This document shows, piece after piece, positions 43,571-52,044 of a stretch of 64,000 nt of DNA. The position numbers were made by a program, and so were the translations under genes. The stretch is from the NCBI GenBank assembly GCA_029260715.1, contig JAJDCS010000039.1, positions 1 through 64,000 on the forward strand. Direction: 5' to 3'. Position 1 is the stretch's first letter. The number at the start of each line of letters is the position of its first letter. Under the pieces are notes generated by a model. It did no database searches, was not told the DNA's origin, and saw only the letters and a list, made by a program, of their open reading frames with translations. The stretch comes from Phycisphaeraceae bacterium. GTDB lineage: Bacteria; Planctomycetota; Phycisphaerae; Phycisphaerales; Phycisphaeraceae.

Positions 43571-44434
43571 TCAGCCCCGTGAGCCGTTGATGTAAGCGGC
43601 CGTGATGGGCTGGCTTGGGTTGTTGAACACATCGCCGCAGGGCCCGGTTTCAATTAATTGCCCCGCGTTGTCGTGCATCCAGAACACAGCCACGTCGTGG
43701 GCAATGCGTTTAGCTTGGGCGAGATTGTGGGTGACCATCACAATCGTGAAGCGGCCGCTCAGTGAGACAATAAGGTCTTCAACCACACCGCTGGAGACAG
43801 GGTCGAGGCTGCTGCAAGGCTCGTCGAGTAGCAAAACCTCCGGCTCCAGCGCCAACGCGCGTGCCAGACACAGCCGCTGCTGTTGGCCTCCCGACAGCGT
43901 TGTCGCCGGGCTGTTGAGGCGGTCCTTGACCTCGCTCCACAAACCCACGTCGCGCAGCGCGGTTTCAACCGTCTGTTCAAGATGCTTTTTCTTCCGCACC
44001 CCGTGGTCGCGCAGCGGCAACTCGATGTTCTTACGGATCGACAGCGGAAATGGGCTGGGCTTCTGGAAGATCATGCCAACGCGGCGGCGAAGGGATACGG
44101 CGTCGGTCTCGGGGGCGTAGACCTCGGTTTGGCCAATTGTGACGCGCCCGGTCACACGGCAGCGTGGCACCAGGTCCGTCAGCCGATTGAGGCAGGTCAA
44201 GAAGCTTGTCTTACCGCAGCCCGATGGGCCGATGATCGCGGTGATCCGGTTTTGAGTGAAGGCCATGCTAACGCCCGTAAACGCGGGCTTGCCGTTGTAT
44301 TCAAGTGATAGGTTCTCCACGCGGATGGCGGCGCAGCCGCGGACGGGCCCGGGCGATACGTTGGACGCGGAGCGGTGCATGGCGGCCGCGGTTTTTCGCT
44401 CTGTTAGCAGGGTTGTATTCATGTGGGTTGTCAT
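43571..44434 (-). CDS. pstB: Phosphate ABC transporter ATP-binding protein PstB
   Basis: A 287-residue ATPase that powers phosphate uptake. Walker A is IIGPSGCGKTSFLTCLNRL, followed by the Q-loop region VGMIFQKPSPFPLSI. The signature is TTLSGGQQQRLCLARAL, Walker B VLLLDEPCSSLDPVSSGVVE and the H-loop VMVTHNLAQAKRIAHDVA. The N-terminus has an extra 35 residues. It is the last gene of arsR-pstS-pstC-pstA-pstB, 34 bases after pstA. No phoU follows; a tRNA gene comes next. Confidence 0.95.
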   Translation of the reverse strand: MTTHMNTTLLTERKTAAAMHRSASNVSPGPVRGCAAIRVENLSLEYNGKPAFTGVSMAFTQNRITAIIGPSGCGKTSFLTCLNRLTDLVPRCRVTGRVTIGQTEVYAPETDAVSLRRRVGMIFQKPSPFPLSIRKNIELPLRDHGVRKKKHLEQTVETALRDVGLWSEVKDRLNSPATTLSGGQQQRLCLARALALEPEVLLLDEPCSSLDPVSSGVVEDLIVSLSGRFTIVMVTHNLAQAKRIAHDVAVFWMHDNAGQLIETGPCGDVFNNPSQPITAAYINGSRG

Positions 44435-44468
44435 TCAATCCGCGTAGCGGTTTATCCGCTGCCGTGAG

Positions 44469-45359
44469 TCAGCCGCGTGATCGGCCACACAGCCAGCGTT
44501 GCCCGATCGCGGACGTGGCTCCGTTGATCACCAGCAAAGAAGCTACGAGCACAAGGGCAGTGGTGTATGCGTTCGGCTCACCGCCAGCGACGTTCATCGA
44601 TAGGTCGTATATGTGTACGGACATCGCCCGCCCCGAGTCGGCCAGGGATTGGGGCATGCGGTCGACGTACCCGCTTGTAAAAATCAGCGCCGCGGTTTCA
44701 GCCATCGCCCTGCCGATGCCCAGCACCAGCCCGGCCATCAAGCCCGGTGTGGCCGCGGGCAGCAGCACGTGGGCAAGCGTCCTGGCGCGCGTCATCCCAA
44801 GCGCAGCCGCGGACCGACGGTGCTCGCCCGGCACCGAACCGAACCCCTGCTCCACCGACCGGATCAGAATCGGCAGCACCATGCACGCCAGCGTCAGCCC
44901 GCCCGATAGGATCGAAAACCCCATGCCCAGGTAAACGCAGAAAAAAGCATTGCCGAATAGCCCGAACACAATCGACGGCACACCGGCCAGCATGTCCAAG
45001 CTGCGGCGCACCGACGCGCCCAGCAGGCTTGTTGACGGGCAGAACTCAGCCAGCCACGCGCCGGCGCCCACGCCCAGCGGCACCGACACCGCCATGCACA
45101 CCGTCAAGATGAGGCCCGTCGACACTATGATCGGCCCGATCCCCCCGCCCCGCCCCGCGTGCGTCGGCGAATCAATCAAAAACGACCACGACAGCCCACC
45201 CACGCCATGCACAAATACGTCGCCGACAATCCAAAAAAAAACAGCGACGATCAACCCCGCGCCCAGCCACACAGCTGTGGTCACAAACGCGTCAAGCGAC
45301 CTGCCGCGTGGCAGCGCACCGGGCCCAACCAACCCCGCCTGTGCGGTGGCGTCAAGCAT
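44469..45359 (-). CDS. pstA: Phosphate ABC transporter permease PstA
   Basis: A 296-residue membrane protein with about six helices and the ABC permease coupling loop (EHRRSAAALGMTRARTLAHV followed by LLPAATPGLMAGLVLGIGRA). The start is ATG 45359, inside the last codons of pstC (ATGCTTGA overlap), giving translational coupling; the frame is open upstream to 45407. Together with PstC it forms the phosphate channel in the cytoplasmic membrane. Confidence 0.93.
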   Translation of the reverse strand: MLDATAQAGLVGPGALPRGRSLDAFVTTAVWLGAGLIVAVFFWIVGDVFVHGVGGLSWSFLIDSPTHAGRGGGIGPIIVSTGLILTVCMAVSVPLGVGAGAWLAEFCPSTSLLGASVRRSLDMLAGVPSIVFGLFGNAFFCVYLGMGFSILSGGLTLACMVLPILIRSVEQGFGSVPGEHRRSAAALGMTRARTLAHVLLPAATPGLMAGLVLGIGRAMAETAALIFTSGYVDRMPQSLADSGRAMSVHIYDLSMNVAGGEPNAYTTALVLVASLLVINGATSAIGQRWLCGRSRG

Positions 45360-46206
45360 AAACCCGCTCCCTGCTAAACACACCCGCCGCGGCGACCAGC
45401 AACACAACCAAGCCCATCAGCGTCAACCCGCTGACAAACAACGCCGAGCGGTGGTCGCCCATGGCGTAAGCCATCTCCAACGCGATGTTCGCGGTGAGCG
45501 TGCGCACCGGGTCGAACACACTGCCGGGCAACCGCACCACATTGCCGCAGACCATCAGCACCGCCATGGTCTCGCCGACCGCGCGCGCCGTTGCAAGCAG
45601 CACACCCGTGAACAGCCCCGACCTCGCAGCCGGCAGCGCGACACCCCAGACCGTCCGCCACCGAGTCAACCCAAGCGCCGCCGCACCGTCGAGGTAAGAC
45701 CTGGGCACGTTGGCCAACGCCGCGTCGGACAGCAATGCGACCGTGGGCAGGATCATGATCGCCAGCACAACGATGCCCGCAAGCAAGCTCTGACCCGGCG
45801 GGTGCAACGCGTTAAGCAGCGGCACCAGCGATACCAACCCCCAAAAGCCGTACACCACCGACGGGATACCCGCCAGCAATTCAATCAGCCGGCGGTGGAC
45901 ACGCGCCACACGCGGCGGCGCGTAATAGTGGCTAAAAACCGCGGACACCACACCTAGCGGCGCGGCCAGCAGCACAGCGCCGGCGGTGGTCAACAACGTC
46001 CCGCTTACCATGGCCGTAATGTTGAACCGCCCTTGGCTCGCGTCCGCGGCCGGGTGCCACGAAGCGTCGGTGAAAAACCGCGCTAACCCCAGGCGTTGCA
46101 AAGCGGGCAGCGACTCTTGCATCAAAAAGAACATGATCAAAAGCACCACCGCGCCCGACACAATGCCGCACGCACGCAACGCCCACGCAAGAACCTTGTC
46201 ACTCAT
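45352..46206 (-). CDS. pstC: Phosphate ABC transporter permease PstC
   Basis: A 284-residue membrane protein, at the short end for the family. It carries ELLAGIPSVVYGFWGLVSL and the coupling loop YLDGAAALGLTRWRTVWGVA with LPAARSGLFTGVLLATARAV following. The start is ATG 46206, which overlaps the pstS stop by eight bases (ATGAGTGA); the upstream extension to 46236 is inside pstS and unlikely. Confidence 0.93.
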   Translation of the reverse strand: MSDKVLAWALRACGIVSGAVVLLIMFFLMQESLPALQRLGLARFFTDASWHPAADASQGRFNITAMVSGTLLTTAGAVLLAAPLGVVSAVFSHYYAPPRVARVHRRLIELLAGIPSVVYGFWGLVSLVPLLNALHPPGQSLLAGIVVLAIMILPTVALLSDAALANVPRSYLDGAAALGLTRWRTVWGVALPAARSGLFTGVLLATARAVGETMAVLMVCGNVVRLPGSVFDPVRTLTANIALEMAYAMGDHRSALFVSGLTLMGLVVLLVAAAGVFSRERVYA

Positions 46207-47032
46207 GAACAATCGGGACAAAACTGTGCTCCGCAATGAGGTCGTGCATGGCGAGGGATTGAGCGAAATCGACGAACCGCTGGGTCAACCCCGAAGACGG
46301 CTCAGGCGTCACAAGGTTTAGCTGACGGCACAGCGGGAAACTGCCGGCGGCGACGCTCGCTACGGTCGCTTCGACGCCGTTCATTGGTAATAGCTTGATG
46401 GGCGTGCCGTGGGTGGCTTCGTACTCGGCGCTGCCGACCGAGACATAGCCGATCGCGTAGGGATTGCCCGAGACGGTTTTGATCCCCTGCTGGTTGTCGC
46501 CGATGACGACCGAGGGCTTAACCCGTTCGTTATGAATGCTGAAATGCTCAAGGAATAGCTCCAGCGTGGAGCGGCCTTGTGCTTTGTGGACCACGGTGAT
46601 GGGCCGGTCCGGGCCGCCCAGTTGCCGCCAGTTTGTGATCTCCCCCGTGTAGACCTCAACCACCTGCCGGCTCGTGAGCGAACCGATCGGGTTGCTCGCG
46701 TGAACGATCATGCACACCCCGTCGATCGCGATGGTGAAACTATATAAGTCGCTCTCGTCGTCTTTGAGTGAGCGAGAGACCATGCCGACGTGGGCCAAGC
46801 CCTTGCGTGCATCGGCGATACCGCGTGACGAGCCGCCCGACTGCACGTCCACACGCACGCCGGGGTGGGCCTGCTCAAACCGCTTGGCCATGTCAGCCAC
46901 CAGCGGCGCTACCGTGCTCGACCCTGTGATCACCAACTTGTCAGCCCCCGTGCCGCGAGCCGTGGCGTTGTCGCAGCCGGACACCGTGCCGACCAACAGC
47001 AACCCCAAACCCATCAACGCGACATGCTTCAT
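46199..47032 (-). CDS. pstS: Phosphate-binding lipoprotein PstS
   Basis: A 277-residue periplasmic binding protein. A lipoprotein signal ends in VGTVSGC (lipobox, Cys20). The phosphate-binding loops ITGSSTVAPL, QSGGSSRGIADARKGLAHVG and KAQGRSTLELFLEHF are visible. It captures phosphate for PstCAB; oxyanions such as arsenate can compete in this family. It starts 15 bases after the arsR stop. Confidence 0.94.
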   Translation of the reverse strand: MKHVALMGLGLLLVGTVSGCDNATARGTGADKLVITGSSTVAPLVADMAKRFEQAHPGVRVDVQSGGSSRGIADARKGLAHVGMVSRSLKDDESDLYSFTIAIDGVCMIVHASNPIGSLTSRQVVEVYTGEITNWRQLGGPDRPITVVHKAQGRSTLELFLEHFSIHNERVKPSVVIGDNQQGIKTVSGNPYAIGYVSVGSAEYEATHGTPIKLLPMNGVEATVASVAAGSFPLCRQLNLVTPEPSSGLTQRFVDFAQSLAMHDLIAEHSFVPIVHE

Positions 47033-47047
47033 ACAGTTGACACCCGG

Positions 47048-47356
47048 TTATTTCGGTGGAAACGTTAGCTGGCAGCAGCCCAGATTCAGCGACGGCCGCG
47101 TGGACGACCGCCCACGCACATCGGCCCCCAGCCGATACAACACCGCCTTGCCGTCCCGGCGCGACCGCACCAGCCCCGCGTCCCGCAAGACCTTCAGGTG
47201 GTGCGACAGCAGCGTCTGCTCCACACCCAGCCGCTGGATCAACGCCCCCACGTGCAGTGGCCCGTCCAGGAGCGACTCCATCACCGCCAGGCGCGTTGGA
47301 TCAGCCAATACCTTTAGCCGATCCACACAAGTAAATGTTTCCGTGCCCTGGTTCAC
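47048..47356 (-). CDS. ArsR-family transcriptional regulator heading the pst operon
   Basis: A 102-residue winged-helix protein: RLKVLADPTRLAVMESLLDG, then the helix-turn-helix ALIQRLGVEQTLLSHHLKVL and wing RSRRDGKAVLYRLG. The start is GTG 47356, with GAGG seven bases upstream; the TTG at 47362 is too close to that site. The usual metal-binding ELCVCDL motif is absent (GPLHVGAL), but the C-terminus has NLGCCQLTFPP, whose Cys pair could sense a ligand. It is co-directional with and just ahead of pstS, so it very probably controls the pst genes and itself. Confidence 0.88.
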   Translation of the reverse strand: MNQGTETFTCVDRLKVLADPTRLAVMESLLDGPLHVGALIQRLGVEQTLLSHHLKVLRDAGLVRSRRDGKAVLYRLGADVRGRSSTRPSLNLGCCQLTFPPK

Positions 47357-47402
47357 GTACAACCCTCAGCGCCCACACCCCGGGCGCGCCGCGTCAGTAT
47401 GA

Positions 47403-47465
47403 TATGAAATCTCATAGATATAAAAAATATTTCAACCGATACCTAAAAATATCTCATCCGATGAG
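47403..47465 (-). promoter_or_regulatory. Palindrome-rich AT region upstream of arsR, candidate operator
   Basis: Two short palindromes lie 47 and 97 bases before the GTG: TATGA-AATC-TCATA (47403-47416) and CTCAT-CCG-ATGAG (47453-47465). Between them the DNA is very AT-rich, as in a promoter. No exact -35/-10 pair can be fixed. Confidence 0.45.
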
Positions 47466-47490
47466 GCGGCGGCCCAGCGGCGTCATATTG

Positions 47491-47551
47491 AACCGCTATA
47501 TGACATAAGCACCCGGCGGCGATACGCGCGGGTGCTTATTAATTAGCGGTT
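47491..47551. terminator. Extended stem-loop between arsR and the acyltransferase gene
   Basis: Two nested sets of inverted arms: AACCGCTA (47491-47498) with TAGCGGTT (47544-47551), and AAGCACCCG (47507-47515) with CGGGTGCTT (47529-47537). It lies 28 bases after the acyltransferase stop on the minus strand, so it may end that transcript. It has no T-run in that direction. Confidence 0.45.
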
Positions 47552-47578
47552 TAAGATTACCGATCGGCTCGGCTGAGT

Positions 47579-48493
47579 TCAGCAGGCGCGCTGCTGGGCC
47601 CAAGCGATGGTGCGCTGCTCCCACTCCGTGTACATGTCTTGGAGGTACAGGTGCAGCGACTTGGCATTTTTTATCACACGGCTGGGATCGAACCGGCAGC
47701 GTTCTTGGAAGGTGTCGATCGCGATCGGGTTATTGAGGCAGAAGTCCAGCCCGTATGGCATCGACGGCCGCTTGAGGACTTCCCTGATATCCATGCGCAT
47801 CAACACCACCGGCCGGTTGTTGACGGTGGGGTACGCCTTCTGGGGACCCGCCTGCACAAAGCCCCACCCGCGATCATAAAACTTGGCGTGCTTGGGGTGA
47901 ACACCGATCACGATGTCGGTGCAGTTCATCGTTAAGCCGAAGAAATACGTGCGGCACATCAGATGGATCAGCGACTCGCGTACGCGTGCGATCTGGCTGC
48001 GGTGAAAGCTGTCTTTGTTTCGATCGAAGTATTCCGCCGCTTGAGAGCCCGCGATCTGGACGCGGTGGGCCAACAGCCCGTGCTCGGTCAAACGCCGGCC
48101 ACGGCCACGCAGTGTGTCCAACTCCGCTTTGTAAACCTTATCCAGCGGCAAGCCGTCGGGGCCGTCTAGGATAGCCGACAGCGTGGATTCGATTTCGCCA
48201 TTGATTTCACTGTAAAAAACAGCGGTGCGGCGGTTTACAGCCTGGGGGGTGGTATGCACCTTATAGTCGTTGTGATGGATAAAGCCGCTGCGGCTGTAAA
48301 CATCGTAAACCAAACCCCACGCCCGGGTAACCTCTGACAAGTTCTTCGCCACCTTGATTTGGCCCGGTGGTGCCGGCGTGATCGCTCGCGCACGCTGGCT
48401 TAAGCGCGACGAGTCCGTGCGCGAAGACTCGTCTGACAATGTTTTAGACCGCCTTTGACCAGGAAGACACTCTAACCCTGCAACCATAACCAT
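47579..48493 (-). CDS. FeeM-like N-acyltransferase (GNAT fold)
   Basis: A 304-residue protein. After a polar N-terminus the core begins with WGLVYDVYSRSGFIHHNDY. It continues with NRRTAVFYSEINGEIESTLS, DKVYKAELDTLRGRGRRLTE, a CRTYFFGLTMNCTDIVIGVH segment and FYDRGWGFVQAG. This resembles the N-acyl amino acid synthase (FeeM) core and the acyltransferases associated with PEP-CTERM/exosortase systems, which use acyl-ACP donors. That assignment rests on pattern memory. No exosortase gene is in the window, but four PEP-CTERM genes and a broken fifth are. AAGGAA lies eight bases before ATG 48493. Confidence 0.65.
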   Translation of the reverse strand: MVMVAGLECLPGQRRSKTLSDESSRTDSSRLSQRARAITPAPPGQIKVAKNLSEVTRAWGLVYDVYSRSGFIHHNDYKVHTTPQAVNRRTAVFYSEINGEIESTLSAILDGPDGLPLDKVYKAELDTLRGRGRRLTEHGLLAHRVQIAGSQAAEYFDRNKDSFHRSQIARVRESLIHLMCRTYFFGLTMNCTDIVIGVHPKHAKFYDRGWGFVQAGPQKAYPTVNNRPVVLMRMDIREVLKRPSMPYGLDFCLNNPIAIDTFQERCRFDPSRVIKNAKSLHLYLQDMYTEWEQRTIAWAQQRAC

Positions 48494-49465
48494 AAAAAGA
48501 TTCCTTGGGTTAAAAGATGCTGCTGTGAACTAAGGTTTGATCCGTGCAATACATAGGCGGTTTCATCTCGTCAAAAGACATACTATCTGTCTTTCTATCT
48601 CGCTTTTACGCGTCTATCTTTTTTTAGGATTTACACTTCGATCAAAAGCAGGTCCAAGGCAGGCTACGTTTACTTCTCCGCTCCAATTTCGCTTGCTAAG
48701 TTATGCTAACAATCCGTATACGCTAAATCCAAAATTACATAGCGGCCTGTTTGTTATTCAATCACTATATCCAGTGCCGCAGTCTTCTCAAATATTTTCT
48801 TCACGCACGCCATACCAAAAACTGTTCCGCGTCTCTTCATTCTCCGATCCACGCCCCGGTAATATAAAAAAAACTAATCAATCTATTGTACTCGAATCTG
48901 CCTTTTCTTCAATGGTGTGTTCCTATTTTTCTGCGACAAAAGCTTGTAAAACATCGTCAAGAGTTTTATTTAAGCCTATTTTCACACTCAAATAAGCCCT
49001 TGGACGTATTCAGATCAGCTGTGGCTAATTACCCAGATACCCTATTTTGACTACGCGTTCTCGATAGAAGAAAAACCGTTCCGTCCAAACATTGTCTCGA
49101 TCCCGTTGCTATCCAACCAAACTTATTCTTTTGTATACAGGCTTGTGCCGCTTATCTAGATTCACAGAACTGTGCTGCGGCACTCGGTACGAACTAACAC
49201 TTTGATTACGTCTCCATATACCCATACCACTACTACTACGTACAAACCCATCCGGTTGATCGATATTCTTCAAAATTTTTAGGACAATAATTGAAGCCTT
49301 GTTGTATCTACAGCACTTAGCCGAATCGATCCGTATAGAAAAAGAGACCGAAGCGCCTTGGATGATGGGTACATGGACTTATACGTTAGCTTCTCGCAGC
49401 GTCTGAGCGGCTTACTCATTATGATCATGGTTTCTTAAGAACACAGCTACATTTAGACCACCACT
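48494..49465. other. AT-rich gene desert, 972 bp
   Basis: Base composition differs clearly from the GC-rich neighbours. The longest plus-strand frame (48537-48995) has no ribosome-binding site and no family features. On the minus strand a short stretch near 48990-48900 reads like protein (KTLDDVLQAFVAEK) but is cut by stops. It could be decayed foreign DNA or a structured RNA; no known RNA was recognised. Confidence 0.5.
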
Positions 49466-50449
49466 ATGGGCACCAAGACCTGCCAAGAAAACCCTTCACC
49501 GTCAGCCGATGGTCTTATTGTGAAGGAACGACCATTCAGCTTATCAGGGCTGTGCGGCCAAGCCGTGTTGGTTGTCGTTGTCGGCTTACTCATCTTGTGG
49601 ATGCTGCTGTACCCTTTCCACTTCCGCCCTTGGGACAGCAGCCAGTGGTTAAGCCACAACCGTTTGGCCAAGCTTAACACCCTCAGCAACATTATCTTGT
49701 TCGTGCCCTATGGGCTCGTCGCGGCGTGGGTGGGCGCGAGGCTCTTCCCCGGAGCCAAGCGAGTGGTGATCGTGTTGGTCTTACTCGACGCCGCTGCGTT
49801 AAGCTTCATCGCGGAGACGCTCCAGGTATTAGAAGTCCAGCGGGAAAGCTCCGCAGTGGACATCGCCGCCAACGCGCTGGGGGGGCTTCTTGGCGCGGCG
49901 ATCGGCTGGAAATGGTCGGGGCTGCTGACAGACTTGTGGGACTCACTGGAGCTTTGGCTGGCCCAGCGGCCCGTCGCGAAACGCTGCCTACTGGTGTTGG
50001 CGATGGTTGTGATTGTTAAAACCGCGCCTTTTGATATCTCGCTGGAGACGCGTTACCTGCGATTTTCGCTGTACGACACCCGGGCCGCGGGCCTGCCCAT
50101 GTCCGCAACACGCGCGTGGGCAACCGACACAACCGCCAACCCGTGGCTGCGGCGAGCCGCCATGGAGGAGGCGGCAAGGGTCGCAGTGGGTTTGATCACG
50201 TTTGCCGTCGCGGTGATCACCGTGGGCCAAGCGGTACAAGAAAGCTCCAGGCGATGGGGCGACCGGGTATACCCTCTGATCTCGCTTCTTTTATTCGGCG
50301 TGCTGCTGGTCCTGGCAACCGAGGCGCTGCAGTGGCCGATCCGCAGCCGCTTGATGGACACTTCCGATGCCGCCGGCGGGGTCGCGGGTGTGTTCGCCGG
50401 CGGGCTCATCGGGCTATGGTGGCACAACACACACAAACAAGAGTCGTGA
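49466..50449 (+). CDS. Membrane protein with two VanZ-like units
   Basis: A 327-residue protein with about eight hydrophobic helices. A complete VanZ-like unit is at about 70-150 (NTLSNIILFVPYGLVAAW, then FIAETLQVLE, DIAANALGGLLGAAIG). A second lies at about 265-322 (LLLFGVLLVLATEALQWPI, DTSDAAGGVAGVFAGG). VanZ proteins are membrane proteins of unclear function, some linked to resistance to teicoplanin. No strong ribosome-binding site is seen. The next gene starts one base after this stop and has three more units, so the pair is an operon. Confidence 0.75.
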   Translation: MGTKTCQENPSPSADGLIVKERPFSLSGLCGQAVLVVVVGLLILWMLLYPFHFRPWDSSQWLSHNRLAKLNTLSNIILFVPYGLVAAWVGARLFPGAKRVVIVLVLLDAAALSFIAETLQVLEVQRESSAVDIAANALGGLLGAAIGWKWSGLLTDLWDSLELWLAQRPVAKRCLLVLAMVVIVKTAPFDISLETRYLRFSLYDTRAAGLPMSATRAWATDTTANPWLRRAAMEEAARVAVGLITFAVAVITVGQAVQESSRRWGDRVYPLISLLLFGVLLVLATEALQWPIRSRLMDTSDAAGGVAGVFAGGLIGLWWHNTHKQES

Positions 50450-50450
50450 T

Positions 50451-51845
50451 ATGCCCCAACAGCCCGGCACGCAATTAACCTGCGGCACCCCGCGCGCGTT
50501 CCCAAACCGCTTCCACTATCTCATCGCCGCCGTCGGGTGGACGCTGATGTTTGTTTACGGATCGCTGGCGCCGTTTGAGTACCACCCGATCAGCCTGCCC
50601 GAGGCAATCGAACGATTCGGCGCGGTGCGATACCTGAGCCTGAGTGTCTACGCCCGCGCCGACTTTGTAGCCAACGCGCTGCTGTTTATACCCGTAGGCT
50701 TCTTGTGGCTTGGGGTCGTGGACGGGGACCGCCGCAATCTTTTCTTAAAAGCAGCCGGTGTGTTGGTCGTGGCGGTGATCGCCGGGGCGGCGATCGTCGG
50801 CGTGGAATTCGCCCAGCTATGGTTTCCCAGACGCACCGTCTCACAAAACGACATGTTCGCCGAGGCCGCCGGCACGCTCGCTGGAGTGCTGTGCTGGCTT
50901 GCCGTGGGCAGACGCGCCACGTCGTGGCTGCGCGGCTTGTTTAGCCACCACACCGACGCCGGCGACTGGCGCATCCGCCTATTGCAATTTTACGCCCTTG
51001 GGCTCGCCGTCTACGCGATGCTCCCGCTGGACGTCGTGATCAGCCCGGAAGAAATACGCCGCAAGGTCCAAGAGGGCCGAATAAGCCTCGTCCCGTTTAC
51101 CGAGAGCTACGGCGGCCTCTTTCAAGCGCTGTGGCAGATATCAGCCGACGTGGCGTTGTTCATCCCCATAGGCATGCTCATGCGCGTGGCGTGGGTGCCG
51201 CCCCAGCGGATGCGGTCAGCCCCCGCCGCGATGGCGCTCACACTGGGCCTGGCCGCCGCGATCGAGTTCGGCCAAATCTTTATCTTCACCCGTTACGCGT
51301 CGGTGACGGATGTCATCATCGCGTGCTTGGGCGGGCTGGTCGGCGTCGCGGCGTGTGGGCCGGTATGGCGATCGATTGACGGGCGAACACTTGACGCGCC
51401 GAGGCGTGTACCGGCGGGGTTGGTCGTGGTAACGATAGCCTATGCGCTATGGGTGGTCGCGACCTTTTGGTACCCGTTCGATTTTGTGTTCGACACCGAC
51501 CGCTTCATGGCCCGGTGGAACGGGCTCATCGGGCTGCCGTTCGTCAGCTACTACTGGGGCAGCGAGTACAACGCTTTGTCCAACCTATTGCGCTCGGTCC
51601 TGATGTTCGTGCCCATCGGAGCCGCCCTGCGTTACTGCCTGGTGCAACCGGGCAAGCTGGCGGGCAAGTCGGCGTGGCTGATGGCGGCCGTGCCGACGTT
51701 TGCGCTTGGGGTGGTCATCGAGTCGGGCCAAGCCCTGACCAACTCGCGCACGCCCGACTCAACGGACGTGCTGCTCTACACCGGCGGCGCCCTTCTAGGC
51801 TGGGTGCTGCTGGGCAGGCTACTCGCACGCGCACGCGAATCGTAG
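50451..51845 (+). CDS. Membrane protein with three VanZ-like units
   Basis: A 464-residue protein from ATG 50451, directly after the previous stop (TGATATG); the frame is open upstream inside that gene. Three VanZ-like units can be seen: ADFVANALLFIPVGFLWLG with GVEFAQLWFPRRTVSQNDMF; SADVALFIPIGMLMRVA with IEFGQIFIFTRYASVTDVII; and LLRSVLMFVPIGAALRY with VIESGQALTNSRTPDSTDVL. Each repeats the FxPxG, E-x-x-Q and S-x-x-D elements of the family. Function is unknown; envelope or glycolipid metabolism is inferred from the family and context. Confidence 0.78.
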   Translation: MPQQPGTQLTCGTPRAFPNRFHYLIAAVGWTLMFVYGSLAPFEYHPISLPEAIERFGAVRYLSLSVYARADFVANALLFIPVGFLWLGVVDGDRRNLFLKAAGVLVVAVIAGAAIVGVEFAQLWFPRRTVSQNDMFAEAAGTLAGVLCWLAVGRRATSWLRGLFSHHTDAGDWRIRLLQFYALGLAVYAMLPLDVVISPEEIRRKVQEGRISLVPFTESYGGLFQALWQISADVALFIPIGMLMRVAWVPPQRMRSAPAAMALTLGLAAAIEFGQIFIFTRYASVTDVIIACLGGLVGVAACGPVWRSIDGRTLDAPRRVPAGLVVVTIAYALWVVATFWYPFDFVFDTDRFMARWNGLIGLPFVSYYWGSEYNALSNLLRSVLMFVPIGAALRYCLVQPGKLAGKSAWLMAAVPTFALGVVIESGQALTNSRTPDSTDVLLYTGGALLGWVLLGRLLARARES

Positions 51846-51887
51846 CTGCAATATAGATCACCACCGCACGCGACACCGATCGTGAAG

Positions 51888-51916
51888 TTGAGCACACGCG
51901 ACTCGGCAGATAACAT
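51888..51916 (+). promoter_or_regulatory. Promoter of the sdh operon
   Basis: TTGAGC (51888-51893), a 17-base spacer and TAACAT (51911-51916), followed by a 125-base GC-rich leader with several short inverted repeats before ATG 52045. Confidence 0.55.
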
Positions 51917-52044
51917 GCTAATGTCTTACCCGTCACCGGGTCGGATCGCCGGAGGCGCACACGGCACGACCGGGGCTCCGAGAGTTCCCGGGGGCTCCAC
52001 GGGTTTAGAGGTTGGGGTGTCAAAGCTATAGGAATCGCCAGCCG

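Noticed and set aside
44950-45957. Plus-strand frame of 335 codons opposite pstA and pstC
   Set aside because: Antisense to overlapping permease genes; composition is Arg/His/Gln-rich and implausible.
48537-48995. Plus-strand frame of 152 codons in the AT-rich desert
   Set aside because: No ribosome-binding site, no hydrophobic pattern or motif, and unusual residue mix.
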